Positions 1 to 9,332 are shown, counted from the stretch's first letter. The stretch is DNA of 64,000 nucleotides from Verrucomicrobiota bacterium (GCA_026397955.1 JAPLTV010000020.1:1-64000), one strand, 5' to 3'. Notes: a model not told the origin generated them from the sequence alone. Numbers and translations: made by a program.

Positions 1-1
1 C

Positions 2-148
2 AATCTCGTCAAACGCCACTTGAAGCGTACGCAAGACGGACAGGGCGGCATCACCGAGCGTGAAGCCCCCATCCATCGCTCTAACGTGATGCTGGCCTCC
101 CTCTGGGATGCTCGTCGCGCCAAGAAGCCAGCCAAAGCCGCTAAATAA
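2..148 (+). CDS. rplX: 50S ribosomal protein L24, C-terminal fragment (truncated by window start)
   Basis: Frame 2 reads [31 protein letters not shown]..., typical L24 C-terminus, ending TAA at 146-148, directly upstream of rplE. Confidence 0.9.
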   Translation, partial: NLVKRHLKRTQDGQGGITEREAPIHRSNVMLASLWDARRAKKPAKAAK

Positions 149-180
149 TTCCAACGAAACCACCCGAGATTTTTACGATA

Positions 181-774
181 ATGTCTACGCCACACCTCAA
201 GAAGGTATACCTCGAGAAGGTCGTCCCAGAGCTCATCAAGAGCCGCGGTTATAAGAACGTCCACCAGGTCCCCAATCTTACCAAGATTGTCCTCAACTCG
301 GCTTTCAAAGCTGATGCCGACAAAGGCCACATGGCTGAAGTCGTCAAAGAAATCACCAAACTTTCGGGCCAGAAGCCCGTCATCACGAAGGCTAAGAAGA
401 GCGTCGCGAGCTTCAAAGTTCGTCAAGGCATGCCTCTGGGCTGCATGGTCACTCTCCGGGGTGCGCGCATGTGGGAGTTTTACCTCCGCTTGACGGCCGT
501 AGCCCTTCCGATGATCCGCGACTTCCGCGGTACCTCTAACCGTCTCGACGGTCGTGGTAATTACTCTCTCGGAATCACCGACCACACCATCTTCCCTGAA
601 ACCCAGGCCGACGGTTCGCAGCGTGCGAACATCGGGATGGACGTGATCATCGTGACCACCGCTCAGACGGACGACGAAGGACGCGAGTTGCTCCGTAGTC
701 TCGGAATGCCTTTCCGTCGTTCCACGGCCGCCAACGAGGCCGCTGTCGCCGCCACCGCCGCCGCTAAAGCCTAA
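181..774 (+). CDS. rplE: 50S ribosomal protein L5 with Ala-rich C-terminal tail
   Basis: L5 motifs ([33 protein letters not shown]-like; [17 protein letters not shown]); syntenic position. Confidence 0.98.
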   Translation: MSTPHLKKVYLEKVVPELIKSRGYKNVHQVPNLTKIVLNSAFKADADKGHMAEVVKEITKLSGQKPVITKAKKSVASFKVRQGMPLGCMVTLRGARMWEFYLRLTAVALPMIRDFRGTSNRLDGRGNYSLGITDHTIFPETQADGSQRANIGMDVIIVTTAQTDDEGRELLRSLGMPFRRSTAANEAAVAATAAAKA

Positions 775-800
775 ATCTTAAACCCTTAAACTTTACCAGC

Positions 801-1106
801 ATGGCCAAGAAGTCTGTCATCCAACGCGCGCTTAAGCGCGATCGTCTCGTCAAGAAGTTCGCTACCAAGCGTACCGAGCTCAAGAAAATCCTCTCCGATC
901 CCAAGGTGACCGAAGAGGCTTTCTACGAAGCGCAACGCAAGCTCTCCGAGCTGCCCCGCAACTCCTCGCCGGTTCGCCATAAGAACCGTTGCTCCATCTC
1001 CGGTCGTCCTCGCGCTTTCATTCGCAAGTTCGGTCTCTCTCGTATCACTTTCCGCGAGCTCGCCCTTAACGGCCAGATTCCCGGTGTCACCAAGGCATCT
1101 TGGTAA
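801..1106 (+). CDS. rpsN: 30S ribosomal protein S14 (long, zinc-free type)
   Basis: [20 protein letters not shown]...[40 protein letters not shown]; 101 aa, no CxxC pairs. Confidence 0.98.
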   Translation: MAKKSVIQRALKRDRLVKKFATKRTELKKILSDPKVTEEAFYEAQRKLSELPRNSSPVRHKNRCSISGRPRAFIRKFGLSRITFRELALNGQIPGVTKASW

Positions 1107-1126
1107 TCCTCCAACGAACTACTAAC

Positions 1127-1900
1127 ATGTCCGCTTCTACTGATACAATTGGGGATTTCCTCACTTCCGTTCGTAACGGCTCACAGGCTAACAAGGCCGT
1201 GATTTCCGTGCAATGGTCCCGCCTCCGCGAAGGTGTCGCTCGCATCCTTTCCGAATCCGGCTACATCGCCGGTTACCGTAAGGCCGAACGCGATGGCCTT
1301 CCTGTCCTCGAAGTTTCGCTCAAATACGTGGCCGGAGTTCCTGCCATCACCAGCATCGAGCGCGTCTCCACCCCTGGCCGTCGTGTTTACGCCGGCTACA
1401 CCACCGTCCCTAAGGTCATTGGCGGCATGGGTGTTTCCATCCTCACCACTTCACGTGGCGTCATGACCGACGCCGAAGCCCGTCGCCAAAAAGTAGGCGG
1501 CGAGCTCCTCGCCAAGGTCGCCGACCTCACGGAGAAGAAAGAAGCGGGTGCCCTTCACGGCACCATCCGCGCCATCATCCGTAATATGGTTGAAGGCGTC
1601 GCCACCGGTTACTCCAAGACCCTCCTGATCGAAGGCGTTGGTTTCAAGGCCATCCTCAAGGGCAATAAGCTCGATCTCGCGTTGGGCTATTCTCACCCGA
1701 TCAACTACGAGATTCCTGCGGGAGTCAGCGTGGTGGTGACCGACGGTACCAAATTACTCATCTCCGGTCCTGATCGCCATATGGTCGGTCAAGTGGCCTC
1801 GACCATCAAGCTCTACAAGCCTGTCGAGCCTTACAAGGGCAAGGGTGTCCGCGTCGAAGGTGAATACGTACGCCGCAAGGAGGGCAAGAAGACGGCCTAA
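1127..1900 (+). CDS. Ribosomal protein S8 fused in frame to N-terminally truncated ribosomal protein L6
   Basis: Residues 1-~131 are full S8 (MSASTDTIGDFLTSVRNG...GMGVSILTTSRGVMTDAEARRQKVGGELLAKV); residues ~133-257 are L6 C-terminal part (ALHGTIRAIIRNMVEGVATGYSKTLLIEGVGFKA...VGQVASTIKLYKPVEPYKGKGVRVEGEYVRRKEGKKTA). No stop, start or intergenic region between them. ATG 1127 preferred over the track start at 1100. Confidence 0.9.
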   Translation: MSASTDTIGDFLTSVRNGSQANKAVISVQWSRLREGVARILSESGYIAGYRKAERDGLPVLEVSLKYVAGVPAITSIERVSTPGRRVYAGYTTVPKVIGGMGVSILTTSRGVMTDAEARRQKVGGELLAKVADLTEKKEAGALHGTIRAIIRNMVEGVATGYSKTLLIEGVGFKAILKGNKLDLALGYSHPINYEIPAGVSVVVTDGTKLLISGPDRHMVGQVASTIKLYKPVEPYKGKGVRVEGEYVRRKEGKKTA

Positions 1901-1920
1901 TCCGCTCGCCTCACTTTTCC

Positions 1921-2283
1921 ATGAAACTGCAGAAGAAGAATCTACTCGCGCAAAAGCGCCGCTGGCGCATCCGCAAGACGGTGCGCGGTACCGCTGCCCG
2001 CCCACGCTTGGCTCTCAAGATGACACACATGCATCTTTACGCCCAGGCCATCGACGACGACAAGGGCGTGACCCTGGTTTCGCTCGCGACCACCTCCAAG
2101 GATCTGCGTGGCCAAAAGCTCCGCCCCACCGTGGCCGGTGCTACGGTTTTCGGCGAAGCCTTCGGCGTCAAAGCCAAAGCCGCTGGTCTCAATGTTGTGG
2201 TCTTCGACCGTGCCGGTCGTCGTTATCACGGAACCGTCAAGTCCTTTGCCGAAGCCGCACGTAAGTCCGGCCTTAGCTTCTAA
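1921..2283 (+). CDS. rplR: 50S ribosomal protein L18
   Basis: [45 protein letters not shown]...[26 protein letters not shown]. Confidence 0.98.
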   Translation: MKLQKKNLLAQKRRWRIRKTVRGTAARPRLALKMTHMHLYAQAIDDDKGVTLVSLATTSKDLRGQKLRPTVAGATVFGEAFGVKAKAAGLNVVVFDRAGRRYHGTVKSFAEAARKSGLSF

Positions 2284-2288
2284 TTTAC

Positions 2289-2933
2289 ATGAGCGAAGTA
2301 ACCAAGAATGTCGCGGCTCCGGCCGCTCCTGCTGCCGGCCCCGGCGATCGTCGTGGTCCAGGTGGTGATCGTCGTGGTCCAGGCGGACCCGGTGGACCTG
2401 GCGGTCCAGGCGGTCGTCGTAACGGTCCTGGTGGCGGTCGTCCTCAGCGTCGCGATGGTCGCGGCAACGATGCACCTGCTTCCGAATATAACGACAAGGT
2501 CGTCCACATCAACCGATGCTCGAAGGTCGTGAAGGGTGGACGTCGTTTCAATTTCGCCGCCTTGGTCGTCGCTGGTGACGGCAAAGGTCGCGTCGGCGTC
2601 GGTTACGGCAAAGCCAAGGAAGTTCCTGATGCGATCCGCAAGGGAACCGATCGTGCCCACCGTGCCCTCGTTCGCGTCAACCTTCGCGGTAACACCATTC
2701 CTCATGAAGTGATCGGACACGCCGATGGTGGTGTCGTCATGCTTCGTCCCGCAGCGCCTGGTACCGGCTTAATCGCTGGTGGTGGCGTGCGTGCAGTTCT
2801 TGAAGTCGTAGGCCTCAAGGACGTTCTTTCCAAATCCATGGGTTCGAACAACCCTCAGGCCATCGTGAAAGCGACCATGGACGGCCTGTCCAAGCTCCGT
2901 ACGCTCGAACAAATTAAGAACCTCCGCGCTTAA
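2289..2933 (+). CDS. rpsE: 30S ribosomal protein S5 with Gly/Pro/Arg-rich N-terminal extension
   Basis: Core [49 protein letters not shown]...; N-terminal [22 protein letters not shown]. Confidence 0.98.
   Translation: MSEVTKNVAAPAAPAAGPGDRRGPGGDRRGPGGPGGPGGPGGRRNGPGGGRPQRRDGRGNDAPASEYNDKVVHINRCSKVVKGGRRFNFAALVVAGDGKGRVGVGYGKAKEVPDAIRKGTDRAHRALVRVNLRGNTIPHEVIGHADGGVVMLRPAAPGTGLIAGGGVRAVLEVVGLKDVLSKSMGSNNPQAIVKATMDGLSKLRTLEQIKNLRA
2346..2387 (+). repeat. Tandem 21-bp repeat (GATCGTCGTGGTCCAGGYGGW x2) encoding DRRGPGG units in the rpsE extension
   Basis: Direct comparison of 2346-2366 and 2367-2387, differing only at the last few bases; followed by further GGN CCN GGN triplets. Confidence 0.85.
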
Positions 2934-2946
2934 GCGGTAAAAAGCC

Positions 2947-3414
2947 ATGAAGCTCCATTCTCTGCCCAAAATCAAGGGCTCCACTCATCGCCATAAAATC
3001 CTTGGCCGCGGTCGCGGTACGGGACACGGCAAGACCTCTGGTCGTGGTCACAAGGGTATGAAAGCCCGTTCTGGTGGCGGACATCGCCCCGGATTCGAAG
3101 GTGGCCAGATGCCCCTTTACCGCCGCTTGCCTAAGCGCGGTTTCAATAACATCAATCGCATCGACTACGCCGTGGTCAATGTGTGCGACCTCCAAGAGCT
3201 CGAAGGCAAAGTCTTCGGTCTCGAAGAATTGAAAGCAGCGGGCGTCTTACGCTCCAACGCTCCGATTCTTAAGGTTCTTGGCACGGGCGATCTTTCACGT
3301 GCCGTCACCGTCAAGGCGCATCGTTTCTCTGATTCGGCTAAGGCCAAGATTTTGGCCGCAGGCGGAAAAGTGATTCTGATTGAAGAGAAAAAAGCGACCG
3401 GAGTCGCTGAGTGA
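2947..3414 (+). CDS. rplO: 50S ribosomal protein L15
   Basis: MKLHSLPKIKGSTHRHKILGRGRGTGHGKTSGRGHKGMKARSGGGHRPGFEGGQMPLYRRLPKRGF. Confidence 0.98.
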   Translation: MKLHSLPKIKGSTHRHKILGRGRGTGHGKTSGRGHKGMKARSGGGHRPGFEGGQMPLYRRLPKRGFNNINRIDYAVVNVCDLQELEGKVFGLEELKAAGVLRSNAPILKVLGTGDLSRAVTVKAHRFSDSAKAKILAAGGKVILIEEKKATGVAE

Positions 3415-3437
3415 ACCTCGGTTCGCGAACCTCCACC

Positions 3438-4964
3438 ATGTTTTCGGCCTTCGCCAACTGTTGGAGGATTCCTGAGCTTAGGGCACGGCTTGTCGCCACG
3501 GTAGCCCTGATTTTTGTTGCGCGTATCGGCGCCAACATCCCTCTCCCGGGCATCGACCCGAAGGACATCATGGATTACTACCATTCGATGGCTGACAAGT
3601 CGTCGGGCGGTGTGGTTGCGATGTATAACATGTTCACGGGTGGTGCGCTTCTTAAGGGTGCGGTATTCTCCTTGGGCATCATGCCATATATCAGCGCATC
3701 GATTATCATGCAGCTGATGTCGGCCGTTGTCCCCTCCATCGCCCGCTTGCAACAAGAAGGTGAAGTCGGCCGTCAGAAGGTAGCTCAGTACTCACGCTAT
3801 CTCACGATTATCATCGCGGTCGTTCAGTCTGCTTTGTTGCTGGGTGCTTTCTGTAATCCTCAGCAGGTCGGACAGGCTCTTGGTTTAGGTAATTTCCAAG
3901 GCACGATTGTGGTCATGCAGAGTAAGACGCTCTTCGTCTGCCTCGGCGTCTGTCTCCTGACTTCTGGCGCCATCGTCATGCTTTGGCTGGGCGAACAGAT
4001 CACGCAACGCGGCATTGGCAATGGCACGTCCGTCCTAATCACCGTTGGCATCCTGGCTGATATTCCAGGTGCGATCACTTCTTTCGTCGGTTTGACTTTC
4101 GGTGGCAAAATCGGAGATGCCGCCGCCAATTCCCACGGTTGGGAAAAGGCTGCCGGGATGGCATTGCTCTTCGTGCTCGTGACTGCCGCCATGGTGGCGA
4201 TCAACCAAGCGGTCCGTAAGATTCCGATTCAATACGCTCAGCGCATGGTGGGTCGTAAGATGTACGGAGCCCAGACCAACTATTTGCCGCTCAAGGTGAA
4301 TTACGCAGGCGTCATGCCGGTCATCTTCGCGGGTGCCATCATGAGCTTCCCTCCGATGTTGCTCAATCCTTTGAGCACCTTGTCACCGCAGCTCGAGTTC
4401 CTTCGTTCTTGGGCAGATTTCTTTTCCCGTAATAACGGTTTTTATTACACGGTTTATGCGACGCTGATTTTCGGTTTCAGTTACTTCTGGATTTCCATCA
4501 TGTTCCGTCCGGTACAGATTGCGGATGACTTGAAGAAAAACAACGGCTACATCCTCGGCGTTCGCCCTGGCGAGCATACCGCCCAGTTCCTCGACTTCGT
4601 GATGACCCGTCTCACGTTGGCCGGCTCCTTGTTCCTGCTCATCATTGCCTTGATGCCTGACCTGTTTATCTTGCAGCTTAATTTCCCGATGCGTTTGGCC
4701 ACTTTCTTGGGTGGTACCGGTGGCCTAATCACCGTGGGTGTGATGTTGGATTCCATGCGCCAGGTGGAGACTTATTTATTACAACGTAACTACGAAGGCT
4801 TCCTGAAGAAGGGACGGATTGGCGGCGTTGCCGTCCCTGCCGCCGGACTTCGTGCGGAATCCGAAGCAAGTGCTTTAGGTTCGCTCGAAAAGACCTGTCT
4901 CATCCTTTTTGTTCTCGGTACCGCAGCCTGGGCCTTGAATCATTGGGGTCCTTTTGCTCGCTGA
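3438..4964 (+). CDS. secY: Preprotein translocase subunit SecY
   Basis: MFSAFANCWRIPELRARL...IPLPGID...GIMPYISASIIMQL...GIGNGTSVLI...; multiple TM segments. ATG 3438 preferred to the alternative start at 3411. Confidence 0.96.
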   Translation: MFSAFANCWRIPELRARLVATVALIFVARIGANIPLPGIDPKDIMDYYHSMADKSSGGVVAMYNMFTGGALLKGAVFSLGIMPYISASIIMQLMSAVVPSIARLQQEGEVGRQKVAQYSRYLTIIIAVVQSALLLGAFCNPQQVGQALGLGNFQGTIVVMQSKTLFVCLGVCLLTSGAIVMLWLGEQITQRGIGNGTSVLITVGILADIPGAITSFVGLTFGGKIGDAAANSHGWEKAAGMALLFVLVTAAMVAINQAVRKIPIQYAQRMVGRKMYGAQTNYLPLKVNYAGVMPVIFAGAIMSFPPMLLNPLSTLSPQLEFLRSWADFFSRNNGFYYTVYATLIFGFSYFWISIMFRPVQIADDLKKNNGYILGVRPGEHTAQFLDFVMTRLTLAGSLFLLIIALMPDLFILQLNFPMRLATFLGGTGGLITVGVMLDSMRQVETYLLQRNYEGFLKKGRIGGVAVPAAGLRAESEASALGSLEKTCLILFVLGTAAWALNHWGPFAR

Positions 4965-4974
4965 GCCTCGTCGG

Positions 4975-5736
4975 ATGATTGATCTGAAGTCGGGCGATGA
5001 TGTCAGCCGTATGCGTGCCGCTTGTACGGCGGCCGCACGTGTCCTGCATGATTTAGCAGATTTGGTCGTCCCGGGTATTTCTACGGCCGGCCTGGATTCC
5101 GCGGCTCGCGGTTTGATGCTGCGGCATGGGTGTGAAAGCGCCTGTTTGGGTTATGTGGTGGGGAGATTAAGTTACCCCGGACACGTTTGCATTTCTTTAA
5201 ACGACGAAATCGTGCACGGTATCGGCGCCCCGGATCGAATCATCCGCGAAGGAGATTTGGTCTCCCTCGATGTGGTTGTCCGACGCGATGGGTTTATCGG
5301 AGATAATGCCCGGACTATCCTCGTGGGTAAAGTAGCTCCGGACGCTCGCCAGCTCTGCCAAGACACCGAAAAAGCGCTGATGGCAGGAATCGCAGCGGTT
5401 CGCCCCGGAAGCAGGGTGGGGGACATCTCTGCGGCCATCCAGGCGGCCTTGGCCCCCGGCGGGTATGGCATCGTTCGCGACTTCGTTGGGCATGGGGTAG
5501 GTCGCAAGATGCACGAAGAACCTCAAATTCCTAATTATGGAAAAGCTGGTACTGGACCTAAGTTACTGCCCGGTATGGCTTTAGCCATTGAACCCATGGT
5601 GAATTTAGGTACCCACAAGATTGTTATGGCCGCCGATGGCTGGACCGCCCGGACCGCGGATGGCAAGCCTTCCGCCCACTTTGAACACACCGTTTTAGTC
5701 ACCGAAACAGGGGTTGAGATTTTAACTCTGCCTTAA
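4975..5736 (+). CDS. map: Type I methionine aminopeptidase
   Basis: Metal-binding residues and motifs CISLNDEIVHGIG, DVVVRRDGFIGDNART, GHGVGRKMHEEP, LAIEPMVN. Confidence 0.95.
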   Translation: MIDLKSGDDVSRMRAACTAAARVLHDLADLVVPGISTAGLDSAARGLMLRHGCESACLGYVVGRLSYPGHVCISLNDEIVHGIGAPDRIIREGDLVSLDVVVRRDGFIGDNARTILVGKVAPDARQLCQDTEKALMAGIAAVRPGSRVGDISAAIQAALAPGGYGIVRDFVGHGVGRKMHEEPQIPNYGKAGTGPKLLPGMALAIEPMVNLGTHKIVMAADGWTARTADGKPSAHFEHTVLVTETGVEILTLP

Positions 5737-5814
5737 CCGCATTTTTTGCTTCCAAATCCACCACGAACCTTCAAGTTCCGACCTCTTTCCCACCTTCCAA
5801 CCAGCACGGACACC

Positions 5815-6195
5815 ATGCCACGAATCCTCGGCGTAGACATTCCCAACAACAAGAAAGTAGAGATTTCTCTCCGCTATATCTATGGTATCGGCCCCTGCCG
5901 CGCCACGGAGATTTGCGAAGCTTTAGGCTTTGATCCTGCGATGCGGGCCCAAAATCTTTCGGAGGAACAGCTTAACAAGATCGTCGAGTACATCGTACGC
6001 ATGGGGTACAAGTGCGAAGGTGACCTTCGCCGCGACATCGCGCAGAACTTGAAGCGCCTCCAGGCGATCAAGTGCTACCGCGGTCTCCGCCACTTCCGCG
6101 GCCTCCCGGTCCGTGGTCAGCGTACGCGCACCAACGCCCGTACCCGCAAGGGTAAGCGTAAGACCGTCGGCGTCGCCGCGGCTCCGTCCAAGTAA
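5815..6195 (+). CDS. rpsM: 30S ribosomal protein S13
   Basis: [35 protein letters not shown]...[32 protein letters not shown] at 5815 preferred to upstream track start. Confidence 0.97.
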   Translation: MPRILGVDIPNNKKVEISLRYIYGIGPCRATEICEALGFDPAMRAQNLSEEQLNKIVEYIVRMGYKCEGDLRRDIAQNLKRLQAIKCYRGLRHFRGLPVRGQRTRTNARTRKGKRKTVGVAAAPSK

Positions 6196-6224
6196 GCCAA
6201 CCTTTCTCCTAACACTATTTTACG

Positions 6225-6773
6225 ATGAGCGAAGAAGCCCCCAAGACCCCCAAGGCAAAGAAGCCGAAGGCCCCTGCCGCCGAAGCCGCCGCTGCCCCCG
6301 AAGTCGTCGCTGCCGCGGCCGCTCCGGCCGAAGCCGCCGCCCCCGAGCGCAAAGAGATTACCGCCAAGGAACTCCTCGGCGAAGAACTCGGTGAAGTGAA
6401 GGTTCGTCGCGCCAAGGGCTCGAAGAATATCACCACCGGCATCTGCCACATCCTGGCCACCTTCAATAACACCAAGGTAACGATCACCGACCCTAGCGGC
6501 AACGTGATCTCCTGGGGTAGCGCCGGTCGCCACCAGTTCCGTGGTTCCCGCAAGTCCACCGCTTACGCTGCTCAGGTCGTTTGTTCCGAAGCCGCTAAGC
6601 TCGCCATGGCTCACGGCCTCAAGGACGTCTCCGTCCGCGTCAAGGGTCCGGGCATGGGCCGCGACAGTGCCATCCGTGCCCTCCAGGTGCTCGGCCTGAA
6701 CGTCACCTCGATTCTCGATACCACTCCGATCCCTCACAACGGCTGCCGTCCTCCGAAGCGCCGTCGCGTCTGA
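6225..6773 (+). CDS. rpsK: 30S ribosomal protein S11 with long Ala/Pro/Lys-rich N-terminal extension
   Basis: Core [50 protein letters not shown]...; about 55 extra N-terminal residues. Confidence 0.97.
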   Translation: MSEEAPKTPKAKKPKAPAAEAAAAPEVVAAAAAPAEAAAPERKEITAKELLGEELGEVKVRRAKGSKNITTGICHILATFNNTKVTITDPSGNVISWGSAGRHQFRGSRKSTAYAAQVVCSEAAKLAMAHGLKDVSVRVKGPGMGRDSAIRALQVLGLNVTSILDTTPIPHNGCRPPKRRRV

Positions 6774-6859
6774 TCGTCCCTGCTTTCCGCATCACCGTCC
6801 GGCTATGGCAAACCGGGCGGGTCCTCCAATCCGCCACCTCTACCAAATCCTAACATACC

Positions 6860-7468
6860 ATGTCTCGTTACACCGGTCCTACCACGAAGCTTAACCGTCG
6901 CTTCGGCCAGAATATCTTCCCCACCTCCAAGGGTGAGGAGCGTCGTCCGTACCCTCCGGGTATCCACGGCAAGACGACCCGCCGCAAGGTCTCCGAATAC
7001 GGCGTCGGCCTCAATGAGAAGCAGAAGCTTCGCATGATGTACGGCCTGACCGAGAAGCAGTTCCGCCTCTCCTTCGAGCGCGCCAAGCGCATGGGCGGCG
7101 TCGCCGGTGATAATTTCCTCCGCATCCTCGAGACCCGTCTCGATAACGTGGTGTTCCGCCTTGGTTTCGCCAATTCCCGCGCCGCTGCTCGTCAGCTCGT
7201 GGCCCATGGACACATCCGCATCAACGGCCACAAGGTCGACGTAGCCAGCTACGCCACCTCGCCTGGCGAGAAGATCGAAGTCCGCGACCGTACCTCCTCC
7301 AAGCAGCTCGCCACCCGCGCTGTCGAAGAAGGTCAGGGTCGCTCCGCTCCGGCCTGGCTCGTCGTACTCCCTGAGCAGCTCAACGGACAGATCGTCCGGG
7401 AGCCGGCCAAGGAAGAACTGCCTTCCGACGTGAACGTCCAGATCATCGTCGAATTCTACAGCCGCTGA
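6860..7468 (+). CDS. rpsD: 30S ribosomal protein S4
   Basis: MSRYTGPTTKLNRRFGQNIF...RRPYPPGIHG...RLDNVVFRLGFANSRAAARQLVAHGHIRINGHKVD. Confidence 0.98.
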   Translation: MSRYTGPTTKLNRRFGQNIFPTSKGEERRPYPPGIHGKTTRRKVSEYGVGLNEKQKLRMMYGLTEKQFRLSFERAKRMGGVAGDNFLRILETRLDNVVFRLGFANSRAAARQLVAHGHIRINGHKVDVASYATSPGEKIEVRDRTSSKQLATRAVEEGQGRSAPAWLVVLPEQLNGQIVREPAKEELPSDVNVQIIVEFYSR

Positions 7469-7505
7469 TCCCAGCACAGACCCAACACCCAACGGACCCA
7501 CAGAC

Positions 7506-8522
7506 ATGACCAAGCGACTCGGACAATTCCAACGCCCCAAGACCCTCAAGAAGGAGGAGTCTTCCGCCACCCCCACCTACGCGAAGTATTTCGCAGAGCC
7601 CTTCGAGACCGGCTTCGGCCACACCGTCGGAAACTCGCTCCGCCGCATCCTCCTGAGCTCCATCGAAGGCGCCGCGATCTCCGCGGTGACGATCGAAGGC
7701 GTGCAGCACGAGTTTCAGCCGATCGAAGGCGTCGTCGAAGACGTCACCGAGATCGTCCTCAATCTCAAGAAGGTGCGCATCCGCACCGAAGCCAATAAGC
7801 GCGAAGCTTTCAAGGGCACCATCGACGTCAATAAGTCCGGCCCCGTGAAGGCTTCGGATATCAAGTTCGAGACCAAGGGCGCCACCGTCACCCTCGTTAA
7901 TCCCGACCAAGTTATCTGCACCCTCGACCGCAAGCGTCGCTTCTACTCCGACCTCGAAGTCACCGTCGGACGTAGCTGGGCTTCCGCCGAGGAGAACAAG
8001 AAGGCCGAACAGGCCATCGGTTCCATCCCTGTCGATTCCCTCTTCTCCCCGGTCACCCTGGTGAAGTACTCCGTCGAATCCACCCGCTCCGGCGACAAGA
8101 CCGACTACGATAAGCTCGTCCTCGAAATCTCGACCGACGGCCGCATCACTCCGGACGAAGCCCTCAAGGAAGCCTCCGCGATTCTGCGTCACCACCTCGA
8201 AGTGTTCGACACCGTCTCCGCCGACTCCGTCGAGTTCGAGACCGGCCACAAGGAGATCAGCGAAGAGACCAACCGTCTCCGCAAGCTGCTCAACATGTCG
8301 GTCAACGAAATCGAGCTTTCCGTCCGCGCCGCCAACTGCCTCAACAACGCCAACATCAACACTGTCGGCGAACTGGCGATGAAGACCGAGCAGGAGATGC
8401 TCAAGTACCGCAACTTCGGCAAGAAGTCCCTCAACGAGATCAAGGCCAAGCTCGAACAGCTCGGCCTATCTCTCGGACAGAAGATCAACGAAGGTCTCCT
8501 CGACAAGGGCGTGAACGCCTAA
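7506..8522 (+). CDS. rpoA: DNA-directed RNA polymerase subunit alpha
   Basis: FETGFGHTVGNSLRRILLSSIEGAAI; C-terminal domain ELSVRAANCLNNANINTVGELAMKTEQEMLKYRNFGKKSLNEIK. Confidence 0.98.
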   Translation: MTKRLGQFQRPKTLKKEESSATPTYAKYFAEPFETGFGHTVGNSLRRILLSSIEGAAISAVTIEGVQHEFQPIEGVVEDVTEIVLNLKKVRIRTEANKREAFKGTIDVNKSGPVKASDIKFETKGATVTLVNPDQVICTLDRKRRFYSDLEVTVGRSWASAEENKKAEQAIGSIPVDSLFSPVTLVKYSVESTRSGDKTDYDKLVLEISTDGRITPDEALKEASAILRHHLEVFDTVSADSVEFETGHKEISEETNRLRKLLNMSVNEIELSVRAANCLNNANINTVGELAMKTEQEMLKYRNFGKKSLNEIKAKLEQLGLSLGQKINEGLLDKGVNA

Positions 8523-8543
8523 TCCAGACCGGAACCCACACTC

Positions 8544-9014
8544 ATGCGTCACCGCAAACACAATCACGTCCTCGGCGTCAAGACGGCCCACCGCCGCTCG
8601 CTCATCGGTAACCTCGCTTCCGCGCTGTTCACCAACGCTCGCATCACGACGACCCTCTCCCGCGCCAAGGCCCTCCGTCCTTTCGCCGAGCAGGTCATCA
8701 CCTACGCCAAGAAGGCCGAGCTGTCTGCCGACAAGTCGGTGAAGCTTCACTACTACCGCCTGGCTATAGCCAAGCTGCGTAACGAAGACGCTGCCCAGCT
8801 CCTGTTCAAGGAGCGCGTGCAGCAGTTCCTCGGTCGCACCGGCGGCTACACCCGCATCTACAAGCTCAGCGCCCGTAAGGGTGACGCGGCTGAGACGGCC
8901 CTCATCGAACTCGTGGCCAAGGACGACAAGTCCCCGGCCATGACCCCGAAGGCCAAGGTGGCTCGCAAGCCCAAGGCCAAGAAGGAAGCGGCGGCTGCTT
9001 CTGCTCAGGCTTAA
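8544..9014 (+). CDS. rplQ: 50S ribosomal protein L17
   Basis: MRHRKHNHVLGVKTAHRRSLIGNLASALFTNARITTTLSRAKALRPFAEQVITYAKK; Lys/Ala-rich C-terminal tail. Confidence 0.97.
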   Translation: MRHRKHNHVLGVKTAHRRSLIGNLASALFTNARITTTLSRAKALRPFAEQVITYAKKAELSADKSVKLHYYRLAIAKLRNEDAAQLLFKERVQQFLGRTGGYTRIYKLSARKGDAAETALIELVAKDDKSPAMTPKAKVARKPKAKKEAAAASAQA

Positions 9015-9037
9015 GCTTATCGCCTAGGCCTGAACCC

Positions 9038-9077
9038 GAGACGCGTCCGCCCCCCGGCTGGCGCGTCTCGCCTTTTT
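9038..9077 (+). terminator. Rho-independent terminator after rplQ
   Basis: GAGACGCG (9038-9045) pairs with CGCGTCTC (9062-9069), followed by GCCTTTTT. Confidence 0.8.
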
Positions 9078-9095
9078 AACCACCCAACGCCCACC

Positions 9096-9332
9096 ATGTT
9101 GCAGTCCGTCGACCTCGCCGTCTTCCTGGCCTTCCTGGCCAGCCTTGGCGCGGTCGTCCTCTTCGGCCTGCAGGCCTGGTATGACCGGCGAGACGTGCTC
9201 CTTTCGGATCACCGTCGCATCAATTCCGCCTTTTCCTGCGTCCGTTGCAATGTGACCTATGTTCGTCCTCGCCGCCGCGAGGAGGCCGTCTGCCCCCGTT
9301 GCGGATGGAACAATGTTCGCCTCAAGTTCTGA
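9096..9332 (+). CDS. Small single-TM protein with C-terminal zinc ribbon (CxxC...CxxC), unknown function
   Basis: 78 aa: hydrophobic N-terminus [24 protein letters not shown] then CVRCNVTY...AVCPRCGW; lies between the rplQ terminator and guaA. Confidence 0.7.
   Translation: MLQSVDLAVFLAFLASLGAVVLFGLQAWYDRRDVLLSDHRRINSAFSCVRCNVTYVRPRRREEAVCPRCGWNNVRLKF

Noticed and set aside
2346-2460. Possible CRISPR-like or mobile repeat
   Set aside because: The repeats are in-frame Gly/Pro/Arg codons within rpsE, without spacers.
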